Shown piece by piece: positions 39,319 to 46,943 of a DNA stretch of 50,639 bases (the stretch's first letter is position 1; every line of letters starts with the position of its first letter). This DNA comes from a virus: positions 1 through 50,639 of IMG/VR virus record IMGVR_UViG_3300045999_000972, one strand, 5' to 3'. A program made the position numbers and the translations under genes. The notes under the pieces were generated by a model. It saw nothing but the letters and a program-made list of their open reading frames with translations. It was not told where the DNA came from and ran no database searches.

Positions 39319-42179
39319 ACAACCTTGAGTTGTCCGTGAGTTAAGTCAGACACGGAGTGGTCGGCGTCATCCAAGATTCCCATTAAGCGTGGGTGATTGA
39401 GGTTGATACCGACCACATAACATTGTGGAATCTTAATACCAACATCTTTACCGAAGTACGCCTTCTGTGACTTGGGTGTAGCAACGATACCCTCGACCTC
39501 GAACTCTTGGACAAATGCCTTGTAGTCATAGCCACGATTGCTGAGCCACCTACGCAACTTGGTTCGCTCGATGAGGACAGTGCCGCTTTCAAACTTGCCA
39601 TCGTACGTCTTGCGGTACAGGTCGTAGCGCACCATGATGTCAGCAATATATGGTCGGTTGTTATCCCGCATTGGCTTCTGACCGGGGGTGTGCATGACCG
39701 TCAAGGTCGCATCCATATGTTCGTTGATGAATTCGCCCAGTGCATCGAACGCATCCATGCGGTTGGAAGCGGCAGACACCTTCATGGATTTCAGTTCACC
39801 CAGTGCCCACTCAGTTGCGTCTTCGTAGTCGTACTGGATAAGCCCGTACTCTTTGGCAAGGCGGTTGCCCAAGTCAGCAAGCACCACACCTATTTCCCAA
39901 AAGCGTTCGTCACCGCTGAAGTTCACACCATACTTCTTGGGGAACTCATTGATGGCATGGTCGAGCATAGCCTTGATACCGTCAACACCCAATGGCATCA
40001 GCCGCCGAATGAACTCGTGCCCTGCCGCACCATAGTTACCCATCAAGAACGCATGAATCTGACGACCCACTTGGCTACCTGATGTGAACAGTGGGTGTGG
40101 GTGGACATTGAACTCAAGCAGTCGAGCGAGCTTGGCATCCGTAGCGTGACCACCTGCGTACAACATACTGTGCAACGACTCGTTGGTCGATACAGTCATG
40201 GTGGTTGCCCACTCTTTGGTCGCACGTTCTTCTGCACTGCGGTTCAAACGAGCCTTGTCCCTACCCTGTGATGTCCAGTAGATTAGGTCGCCTGCTTCCT
40301 CACGGTCAAGCATTGTCAGTTCATCCACCGTCATGGGTAAGTTGCCATGCAAGGACAAGCGTGAGAACAAACTGTTCTGTGTAAACTTGCCACCGAAGTG
40401 GAGTTGGTCGGGGTTGCCCCACACTGACTGCATCATGTACTGACCGAGCGTCTTACCGCCACCAGTCTTCCCGTACAGGGACAGTATCAAACCCTTCAAG
40501 CCACTGACCTTGAGCAGTGGTGTTGCAAACGAGAAGCCAATCAGGAACTTGTGGAGTTTCAAGTCAGCAGTCTCAAGGACACGGGTGAAGTTAGTCCACT
40601 CTTGCAGTGAACCCTTTGTACCGTACATGTCCTCAGAAATCCTGCCGATACCTTGAGCAAGGTTGATGGTCTCTGTATTGATAGTACCGCTGGAGTCACG
40701 GCGCAGAAGCGTGTTGCCAACCACGAACTCGTTGTACTCTGACTTCCATCCCATTGATGAATACAGGTTCGTGAGTCCTCGGCGTTGCTTCAATTCCTCC
40801 ATGTATGAACGTAGAAGCATTTGGAAATTTTCCGTCTGTGACTTGTTGTAGAGAAGGATGCCTTGGTCTGCAATAGCGGTAGAGAAGTCACGACTACCCT
40901 GTGCCAAGTTCGCCTGCCGTAGTGCCAGTTCAGTCCAACCAACGTGCGGTCGATTCCACATGAACCGTACTACCTCGTATCCAAGTCCTTCGTCTCTGCC
41001 GTATCCCACTGGGTACAAGTCGAACTTGCATACGTCAATGTCCGTCTCCTCAACCACCATCTTCATACCATCTGTGGTTCGCTTGAATGGTTTGGGTACG
41101 GGTACAACTGCGGCAATCGGGTCAACCAATGCCGCCATAGATTTCACTTCAGCCAACTGTGTGCCCAGTCTTGCAGGGCTACCAATCTTGTCCTTGAACT
41201 TACAACCTTTACATCCGTCAGGGCGTTCGATACTAAACTTCTCGCAGGTTGTCGGGCCTGTCGCTCCGTTCTTCCAGTTGATGACCTTCGATACAACTTC
41301 TTGTTCGTTGAATCCTGAGTACTGCTCACTCCACTTAACGGCGGTAGCTTCGGGGTCAGCACAGAAAGCGGCGACTCCCATGACCTTCCACCACATTGGC
41401 TCAAGCACATCGTTCTGATTTTCTACTGCCCACTTAATCTGTTGGCAACCTGCGACCACCTTGTCTGCAATGGCAGGTTGGTATTCATGCTTGACTGCTA
41501 AGTTATCTAGCAACGAGTTGGTACGTGTCTGTCCTACGGGTGGCTCATAGGATGAGCTACCTGCAAACTTCTCAAGTACCGACCACAGTTGTGCGTACGT
41601 CACATCCTGCGCATCACGTATCAACGTAGCGGTACGACCACCTTTGGGATTGACACACCCAATCGGTCTAAGAATACGAGCGTTGTCACCAGTCACGCCA
41701 ATGTCAGGCGTGAACCCATTAGCCACACATGCTTCCTTCAAAGCGTTGGCGAGTGGCTTCCACTGTGCAGGCGCAATCGCATCAGCCAGTATCCAGTAAA
41801 CATGTAGCCCGTTGCCTGACGAAACAATCATCGGCATCGGTAGCCCTACTGCTTGAACAAAAGCAACAAGAGCCTGCGCTCCCGCCTTTGCGTCAATGAA
41901 CGGTTTGGCTTTGCCGTTCTTACCTATCCCGCAGTCAACGTCAATGGCAAGCACCTTCGTGCGCTCAACGAACTCCTGCTTTCTGCGCTTCTCCGTGAAC
42001 GTGGAGATTGCGTAGTATGTGTTCTGCCCTCTGTCATTGAGAGCCTGTGCAACCTGAGCGAGTTTTTCTACCGAATCAAAGTAGCCATGTCTTGGTGCAG
42101 GGTTGTCCCCTTCAAAACTAGCTATGCAATACAAGCCTTCACTTGGTAGTACTCGCTGAAAAAAACTCAGCGTGTCCAT
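39315..42179 (-). CDS. Bifunctional primase-helicase (AEP primase + SF3/DUF927-like helicase), 954 aa
   Basis: N-terminal primase of the archaeo-eukaryotic type: catalytic LAIDVDCG (Asp80, Asp82) and SSGNGLHVYW (His127). About residues 312-330 hold a Cys cluster (TCEKF...DGCKGCKFKD) that may bind zinc. The C-terminal helicase has Walker A YGKTGGGKT (about 565-573) and a Walker B-like segment PMTVDELTMLD (about 611-621), as in DUF927/SF3 plasmid and phage helicases. It would unwind and prime for the family A polymerase. Last gene of the replication operon, with a structured leader. Confidence 0.88.
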   Translation of the reverse strand: MDTLSFFQRVLPSEGLYCIASFEGDNPAPRHGYFDSVEKLAQVAQALNDRGQNTYYAISTFTEKRRKQEFVERTKVLAIDVDCGIGKNGKAKPFIDAKAGAQALVAFVQAVGLPMPMIVSSGNGLHVYWILADAIAPAQWKPLANALKEACVANGFTPDIGVTGDNARILRPIGCVNPKGGRTATLIRDAQDVTYAQLWSVLEKFAGSSSYEPPVGQTRTNSLLDNLAVKHEYQPAIADKVVAGCQQIKWAVENQNDVLEPMWWKVMGVAAFCADPEATAVKWSEQYSGFNEQEVVSKVINWKNGATGPTTCEKFSIERPDGCKGCKFKDKIGSPARLGTQLAEVKSMAALVDPIAAVVPVPKPFKRTTDGMKMVVEETDIDVCKFDLYPVGYGRDEGLGYEVVRFMWNRPHVGWTELALRQANLAQGSRDFSTAIADQGILLYNKSQTENFQMLLRSYMEELKQRRGLTNLYSSMGWKSEYNEFVVGNTLLRRDSSGTINTETINLAQGIGRISEDMYGTKGSLQEWTNFTRVLETADLKLHKFLIGFSFATPLLKVSGLKGLILSLYGKTGGGKTLGQYMMQSVWGNPDQLHFGGKFTQNSLFSRLSLHGNLPMTVDELTMLDREEAGDLIYWTSQGRDKARLNRSAEERATKEWATTMTVSTNESLHSMLYAGGHATDAKLARLLEFNVHPHPLFTSGSQVGRQIHAFLMGNYGAAGHEFIRRLMPLGVDGIKAMLDHAINEFPKKYGVNFSGDERFWEIGVVLADLGNRLAKEYGLIQYDYEDATEWALGELKSMKVSAASNRMDAFDALGEFINEHMDATLTVMHTPGQKPMRDNNRPYIADIMVRYDLYRKTYDGKFESGTVLIERTKLRRWLSNRGYDYKAFVQEFEVEGIVATPKSQKAYFGKDVGIKIPQCYVVGINLNHPRLMGILDDADHSVSDLTHGQLKVV

Positions 42180-42213
42180 ATGTTCCCCGTTAATGGGGGG
42201 TGGTTAGCCCCCC
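42180..42213 (-). promoter_or_regulatory. Alternative hairpins before the primase-helicase gene
   Basis: In the minus-strand mRNA, GGGGGG (42213-42208) can pair with CCCCCC (42200-42195). The same C-run can instead pair with GGGG (42188-42185), which lies 5 nt before the AUG and is its only purine-rich ribosome site. The two pairings exclude each other, so the first hairpin would leave the site open and the second would hide it. Confidence 0.45.
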
Positions 42214-42219
42214 AGTACC

Positions 42220-42507
42220 TCAATTAAAACGCTTCATACATTCATCAAGACGTTCTTTCCTCTGCTTCTGTTCCATTGCAATCACATCAGGGGTAGGCCA
42301 TTTGTCCTCGACCATGATGGATAGCAACTGCTTGAGCACAGTCCTTACCGTTTCATCGTTGGCTTTGCGGAGAACCTTGCCCCGCACCCAACCATAATAC
42401 GTCATGCGACTGACTCCGAACAGGGAAGCCATGTCGTTGGTTGTCAACATCATGTGCTTCCGCAACGCCTCGACCTTTGTAAAGTCAATGGGCGGGTTAG
42501 GCGTCAT
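42220..42507 (-). CDS. HTH DNA-binding protein, 95 aa
   Basis: A helix-turn-helix at about residues 22-43 (LTTNDMASLFGVSRMTYYGW) resembles XRE/Cro-type or phage-regulator HTHs. A basic stretch (VRGKVLRKANDETVR) and helical tail follow. It starts inside the end of the SSB-like gene (11-nt overlap) and precedes the primase-helicase by 40 nt. It probably regulates the replication operon or recognises the origin. The lack of a second repressor argues against a lysogeny switch. Confidence 0.7.
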   Translation of the reverse strand: MTPNPPIDFTKVEALRKHMMLTTNDMASLFGVSRMTYYGWVRGKVLRKANDETVRTVLKQLLSIMVEDKWPTPDVIAMEQKQRKERLDECMKRFN

Positions 42508-43483
42508 CTGCGTTCACCTCACCAACAAGAGCGGCAATCTCATCAGCCAGTGATGCGGCAGATGGAGCAGTCGCAGTAGCGGCAGGAGTAGCCTTAGCCT
42601 GCGGTGCAGGTGCAGGGGTCGCCGCCTTTTTAGGAGCACCAAAACCACGCTTCGGAGCGGCAGATTCTTCTGCCACGGGGGTAGGAGCAGGTTCAGGTTG
42701 AGCCGCCACGGGAGCGGGTTTCGGTGCAACTTGTTGTGGTGCGGCAATCTTTGGCACTGCTGGGGCCGCAGACGTACGCAACTCACCTGTGATTTGACGC
42801 ACTTCCTCAGAGCCAAACAGCCTGTCAACTTCTTGCTGTGTGTCGGCATCCAAGAAACCACCGAAGTCGAACTTCAGTTTCGGGAACGATGCGTCAGTGT
42901 CAAACGATACACGAGTACGGACAATCTCAGCAGGGATACCACGCAGAGACAATTCCTTTTGGTATTTACCCAAGCCTTGCAATGCGGCAGGAGTAACTTG
43001 CAACAGGTAAATCGGGCCTGTTGGGTCATCAGCAGACACAACTGCCAAACGCTTTTGGTCAGAGCAGGCTTTGATTTGTTTGCCTTGTGGTGTTACCTTG
43101 CTACCCCATGCGTTCTGTGGGCAAGACGCACACAAATCGTTTTGTGGTTCAGTGGCTTGTGCATCAGGGCCGACACCATCCAAAGAGAAACAGTCAGGGC
43201 TAGATGGTTCGCTCTCAGGAGTCCACGCCTTGGCATACCAAGTCTTAGACAAGCGAGGGTTAGCACCCACGATGACCACATCCAAAGTGGTGGAGTCAAG
43301 CACAGTCTCAGTACCACCTTCAGCGATACGGAAGCGACTGCCTTTGATAGAGATACGTGCAGTGGATTCAACACCACCGCCGATACCGCCACTCAAGGAC
43401 TGTGACAAAACAGAAGGGACACCTACACGTTGAGCGAGGTGGGCGGGAACTTGCACGTTGGCAAGAGTGATTGCGTTGCTCAT
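42497..43483 (-). CDS. Probable ssDNA-binding protein with Cys cluster, 328 aa
   Basis: The body is beta-rich (ARISIKGSRFRIAEGGTETV; LDVVIVGANPRLSKTWYAKA; TGPIYLLQVTPAALQGLGKY). It contains four cysteines (PDCFSLDG, DLCASCPQNAWGSK, IKACSDQKR) of a likely zinc site. A long Ala/Pro/Lys linker (about 255-305) follows, and a short acidic C-terminal tail (DEIAALVGEVNADDA). OB-type body, disordered linker and acidic tail are the layout of T7 gp2.5-like and bacterial SSBs, which recruit replication partners by the tail. The SSB assignment is inference from this layout and its place among replication genes. AAGGAG precedes the start. Confidence 0.6.
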   Translation of the reverse strand: MSNAITLANVQVPAHLAQRVGVPSVLSQSLSGGIGGGVESTARISIKGSRFRIAEGGTETVLDSTTLDVVIVGANPRLSKTWYAKAWTPESEPSSPDCFSLDGVGPDAQATEPQNDLCASCPQNAWGSKVTPQGKQIKACSDQKRLAVVSADDPTGPIYLLQVTPAALQGLGKYQKELSLRGIPAEIVRTRVSFDTDASFPKLKFDFGGFLDADTQQEVDRLFGSEEVRQITGELRTSAAPAVPKIAAPQQVAPKPAPVAAQPEPAPTPVAEESAAPKRGFGAPKKAATPAPAPQAKATPAATATAPSAASLADEIAALVGEVNADDA

Positions 43484-43507
43484 AGATATTCTCCTTTAGT
43501 GAGCGGG

Positions 43508-43912
43508 TTAATCATCAACACGGGTTGCGGGTTTGCGAATGTTAATTTCCAGTTTCGTACCGTAGTTAACACCGGGGGGTACTGCCTTGTTCGCTTCAAT
43601 ATATCCACGGACAGCTATCTTGCTGATGCGTTTCTCTAACATGTCGAACGCTTCTTGTGTCCGAATGAAATCGAGTACGGCATCCCAGTCAGCTACGTTG
43701 GCATAGTCAGTGGTTGTCAGGAACGCAGTGCCATGCTTGGTCTTGAACGATGTCACACCTTGCACGTCAGCCTGTTCCTTAATCCATGCTTCCAACTTCT
43801 CCATCTTTGCTTTGATGGTAGACACACGGTCTTTCACCTCAGCTTCAATAGATTCCTTTTGCGACCTTAACTTCATGTAGGTCGCTACTACATCATCTAC
43901 GTTTACAGTCAT
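43508..43912 (-). CDS. Gp157/Gam-like helical phage protein, 134 aa
   Basis: An N-terminal coiled coil (MKLRSQKESIEAEVKDRVST; IKAKMEKLEAWIKEQADVQG) is followed by a beta segment (TSFKTKHGTAFLTTTDYANV). A second helical part ends in VPPGVNYGTKLEINIRKP. This two-part arrangement is like siphovirus Gp157 and Mu Gam-related proteins that interact with DNA ends or host nucleases. Here it lies between the helicase and the SSB-like gene. The relation is by pattern only. Confidence 0.6.
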   Translation of the reverse strand: MTVNVDDVVATYMKLRSQKESIEAEVKDRVSTIKAKMEKLEAWIKEQADVQGVTSFKTKHGTAFLTTTDYANVADWDAVLDFIRTQEAFDMLEKRISKIAVRGYIEANKAVPPGVNYGTKLEINIRKPATRVDD

Positions 43913-43916
43913 AGTG

Positions 43917-45470
43917 TCACCTATTAGTCTGTTGTTGAATTAAATCAAGAAGCAAGCCTTGCAACTTCTGCTTGTTCTTCAATCGTTCGTACATCTTGTA
44001 CTCAAGGTCTGTCGCCTCGATGTGGATGACGTTCGATACATGCTTCTTGCCGATACGCTCGACTCGACCATTCGCCTGAACATATTGTTCGTTGCTAGTA
44101 ATCGGGCCATACCAGATGATTGTTGACGCACTCGTGAGCGTTAAGCCGTGTGCCATCGTCGCAGGATGAGCAATCAGAACATGTGGGTCTTTAGCATGTT
44201 GAAAGTCATGGAAGATTTGATTGCGCTTGGATGAGGACACCTCACCATTGACAACACCAACCGACCAATGCTTGCTCAACTCTTTCTCCAACATGTGTAG
44301 AGTACCCGTCAGCGGTACAAACACAATCACCTTTTCCCCTGCTTCCTCTATTACCTCCTTCACAAGATTGATGCGGGGCGCACAATCCAATTCAATGTTC
44401 TGTCCATCATCACCATAGGCTACACCGCAGGCAATCTGAACCAACTTCTGAATCTTCACTGCTTCATTAACCGCCGTGATAGTTCCATCGGAGGTCATCT
44501 CTGTAACAAAATGCCTGAGCATTTGTTGGTAATGCTTCTTCTGTTCCGCAGTCAGTTCCACTTGGCGGGTTTGAATCACCGTGTCAGGTAAATCAAAGCA
44601 CTCGTCTCGTGTGTACCGTACCGCAGGTTGCAGAATATGTTTCACAATGTCCACCGACTCAGGCCGAGGGACAAACTTCCACTGCCCTATCTTCATCATC
44701 ACTTGCTCACGGAAGGATGTGAATGTCTTGGTGCAGTGTGGACTGTTCACCAACTTGGCTAGTGCCCACGCATCTGTCGGGTCGTTCGGTGTAGGTGTGC
44801 CAGTCATCAACCACAAACGTGTTGACGGGTTAGCATCCATCCACTTACGGAATATCTTGAACCGTTGTGTCGATGGGTTACGTAGCACCGCCGCCTCATC
44901 GACAATCACCAAGTCGAACATGCCGATGGCATCCTGAGCAATGATGTTGAAGCCGTCATGGTTGATGATGTAGAACTGTACATCCTTTGACAACAACTTC
45001 TTGCGCTTCTCTGCCGTGCCATGCAACACCACGAACTTGCGGTGTGGGAAACCAGTAAAGATTGCATCACCCCATACACGTTCCAGTGTGGACAATGGCG
45101 ACAGTATCAGTACCTTCCTTACATGCTTGGCTTTGATGAGGTAGTCAGCCGCCCACAAAGAACTCTGCGTCTTACCTGTACCGATTTCATTCAGCACGAG
45201 TCCGCGTTGGTTGAGCGTCAAGAACGCAGCAGTATCTTTCTGATGGTCATACGGTGTGTACTGACCGGGCCAGTCGTAGTAATGTAGGATGGGGGATGGT
45301 GCTTTGATGCCTAGGTTGTTTAGCACCTTGACTTCATCCAACCTGTGGGGAGCAACCACAAGGGGTATGCCTCGGACTTCAATAGTCTTGGCAGTCGGGA
45401 TGCTATCAAGCACCCGATTGGGGTTGTTCAATTTCAGAGCAAGTGTCCTTGCCTGTTCCACTACCAACAT
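43917..45470 (-). CDS. SF2 (SNF2-like) DNA helicase/translocase, 517 aa
   Basis: Motif I is LNEIGTGKTQSS (about residues 94-105), motif II VIVDEAAVL (DEAA, about 188-196), motif III WLMTGTPTPN (about 219-228). The C-terminal RecA-like domain has VFVPLTGTLHMLE, LIAHPATMAHGLTLTSAS and motif VI QANGRVERIGK. A compact two-domain SNF2-type enzyme without extra domains, the kind often found next to VRR-NUC nuclease and Pol A in phage replication modules. Likely acts in replication restart or recombination. AGGTGA precedes the start; 4-nt gap after the nuclease gene. Confidence 0.88.
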   Translation of the reverse strand: MLVVEQARTLALKLNNPNRVLDSIPTAKTIEVRGIPLVVAPHRLDEVKVLNNLGIKAPSPILHYYDWPGQYTPYDHQKDTAAFLTLNQRGLVLNEIGTGKTQSSLWAADYLIKAKHVRKVLILSPLSTLERVWGDAIFTGFPHRKFVVLHGTAEKRKKLLSKDVQFYIINHDGFNIIAQDAIGMFDLVIVDEAAVLRNPSTQRFKIFRKWMDANPSTRLWLMTGTPTPNDPTDAWALAKLVNSPHCTKTFTSFREQVMMKIGQWKFVPRPESVDIVKHILQPAVRYTRDECFDLPDTVIQTRQVELTAEQKKHYQQMLRHFVTEMTSDGTITAVNEAVKIQKLVQIACGVAYGDDGQNIELDCAPRINLVKEVIEEAGEKVIVFVPLTGTLHMLEKELSKHWSVGVVNGEVSSSKRNQIFHDFQHAKDPHVLIAHPATMAHGLTLTSASTIIWYGPITSNEQYVQANGRVERIGKKHVSNVIHIEATDLEYKMYERLKNKQKLQGLLLDLIQQQTNR

Positions 45471-45474
45471 GTCA

Positions 45475-45783
45475 TCACCTGTAAAGTTTTTCTTCTATCG
45501 CTTGTTCCAATGAAGCAATGGAATCTTGGTCATAGACTAAGAACCACCACCCACCTGCGCTTTGTATCTGTTCACCACACTGCACTTGCAATACCGTAGG
45601 CTTCTTTGTCCTATCAGCTTTGACTTCAATCCCAACAAACTTACCCTTCACAATCGCAATGATGTCGGGGATACCTGCCTTACCAAATCCATTGTTGGCA
45701 GGGAAGAAGTACCACACTTGGTGGGTCTTCAGTACCTCGACAACCTTACGTTTTATCTTGCCTTCGGGTGTCATAGCACTCAT
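45475..45783 (-). CDS. VRR-NUC nuclease, 102 aa
   Basis: A minimal PD-(D/E)XK domain of the VRR-NUC type. MTPEGKIKRKVVEVLKTH leads to FFPANNGFGKAGIPDIIAIV (Asp of the PD element) and GIEVKADRTKKP (E-x-K), then a final helix. Stand-alone VRR-NUC proteins of phages cut branched DNA or nick structures and usually lie beside an SNF2 helicase, as here. AGGAG lies 7 nt before ATG 45783. Confidence 0.88.
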   Translation of the reverse strand: MSAMTPEGKIKRKVVEVLKTHQVWYFFPANNGFGKAGIPDIIAIVKGKFVGIEVKADRTKKPTVLQVQCGEQIQSAGGWWFLVYDQDSIASLEQAIEEKLYR

Positions 45784-45825
45784 TGTAGTCTCCTTTACAT
45801 CGCTGTCAAGTTTTATTTTATTAGG

Positions 45826-46485
45826 TTAAACCCTAGCCGAATCACAGTCGTGTCGAGCAGGGCAGAACCTGCATAGACCTGATGGTTTGGCAGGCCAGTT
45901 GTCATGCTCAAGGCTCGTGTGAATACGTTGTATACGCTTCATAATCTCAGCCCATATAGGGTTGATGTCGATGCGGTTGTACACCTCGGTGTCCATCTCC
46001 ATAGTCTTGAGCCACACCAGTGAAGTCTTAACTCTCTGTACCTCGGGGAAGTGTTTAAATACTTGGGCGGCGAACAGTTGCATTTGGAATTGGTCAGCGT
46101 TTCGCTTGCCTGTCTTCCAATCCATCACGTTGGCATCGTGCCCATTGATTACAAGGATGTCAAGTTTAGAACGTATCCATGCGTCAGCATCCCACCAACC
46201 TGTTGGTGTAAGGTTGTCACTGAGGACTAGCTCCTTCTCGATGTGAAGTTCACCCCCCTTGGCAATCCGTTCGACCGATGAACACAAGGGTTCGTAGTGG
46301 GCAATCTCTTGTGGCAACAAGTTGTTGGACTTGAGCCGATGTTCGAGGTACTCATGGATTCTTTCACCATACTTACTGGCTTCGCCACCTGCGTCAACAA
46401 CATCTTTGACAACACGCTGACGGAAGTAGCGGTACGGACAGTTCTCATACAACTTAATGGATGAGTAGGAGTGACTAAGGCGCAT
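45826..46485 (-). CDS. Cas4/RecB-like PD-(D/E)XK nuclease with Fe-S cysteines, 219 aa
   Basis: N-terminus LSHSYSSIKLYENCPYRYFR is the standard opening of PDDEXK_1 (RecB/Cas4/AddB C-terminal) nucleases. Catalytic elements are the Asp in SKLDILVING and DWKTGK. The C-terminal LCRFCPARHDCD with the N-terminal Cys (NCPYRY) supplies four cysteines, as in Fe-S-containing Cas4/AddB. It would act as an exonuclease in recombination or DNA-end processing. It lies between small genes and the VRR-NUC gene, giving this phage two separate nucleases of the same superfamily. No CRISPR array is seen. Confidence 0.85.
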   Translation of the reverse strand: MRLSHSYSSIKLYENCPYRYFRQRVVKDVVDAGGEASKYGERIHEYLEHRLKSNNLLPQEIAHYEPLCSSVERIAKGGELHIEKELVLSDNLTPTGWWDADAWIRSKLDILVINGHDANVMDWKTGKRNADQFQMQLFAAQVFKHFPEVQRVKTSLVWLKTMEMDTEVYNRIDINPIWAEIMKRIQRIHTSLEHDNWPAKPSGLCRFCPARHDCDSARV

Positions 46486-46546
46486 AGGTTGTAGCCCCTC
46501 GGGGTGTCCTTGGGGTTCTCTGTTTAATTGGAAAGTCCAGTGTACA

Positions 46547-46780
46547 TCACTCGTGCATACGGCGCAAGATGTCGTACTTCAGAATCTCCAACTGGGCAAT
46601 CACTTCCGTTACGCTCTCCATTTTGGTGGAGTAGCGGGTGTACATGTCGTCTGCCTTAAGCATGATAAGAACATCAGTCGCACCCCCCTCCTCTACCCGT
46701 GCCAGTGCTGACTGCAACATGGCAACAACTTCCTCTTTACGTTTATTCCCTACTACATCAGTCAAGTTTGTTATGTTCAT
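46547..46780 (-). CDS. Small helical hypothetical protein, 77 aa
   Basis: The start is ATG 46780 (MNITNLTDVVGNKRKEEVVA), with AAGGAA 6 nt upstream; the longer form from 46801 is less likely. All-helical and acidic: MLQSALARVEEGGATDVLIM, KMESVTEVIAQLEILKYDIL. Overlaps the Cys-rich gene before it by 23 nt. No family recognised. Confidence 0.6.
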   Translation of the reverse strand: MNITNLTDVVGNKRKEEVVAMLQSALARVEEGGATDVLIMLKADDMYTRYSTKMESVTEVIAQLEILKYDILRRMHE

Positions 46781-46943
46781 TTCGATTCCTTTTGTTATCA
46801 ATCATCATGTCGCACCCCTTTTCGTCATCCCCCAATGGGACAACTACAAACCATGACTGTCGGTCACTGGTAGGGGCGGTGTATCTAAAGCAATCACCAC
46901 GCACAGGGCATCCAAATCCTTTGCATTTGGTAATGTCAACCAT
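46758..46943 (-). CDS. Cys-rich small protein, 61 aa
   Basis: Begins MVDITKCKGFGCPVRGDCFR; three cysteines in a C-x4-C-x5-C arrangement lie in the first 20 residues and a fourth in EKGCDMM, so metal binding (zinc or Fe-S) is likely. Then YTAPTSDRQSWFVVVPLGDD. I have seen similar small 'CKGxGCPxRxxCxR' proteins in phage replication regions, with no assigned function. Overlaps the polymerase stop by one base (TGATG), so it is translated with the polymerase. Confidence 0.65.
   Translation of the reverse strand: MVDITKCKGFGCPVRGDCFRYTAPTSDRQSWFVVVPLGDDEKGCDMMIDNKRNRNEHNKLD

Noticed and set aside
45778-45811. TTGACA-16-TACAAT promoter-like pair on the minus strand at the VRR-NUC start
   Set aside because: The -10 element would include the gene's own start codon, so the transcript would begin inside the gene, which has a good ribosome site. 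Probably chance.
46486-46530. CCCCTCGGGG palindrome between the Cas4-like nuclease and the 77-residue gene
   Set aside because: The loop would be only 2 nt and no T-run follows on the minus strand, so it is not a credible terminator.
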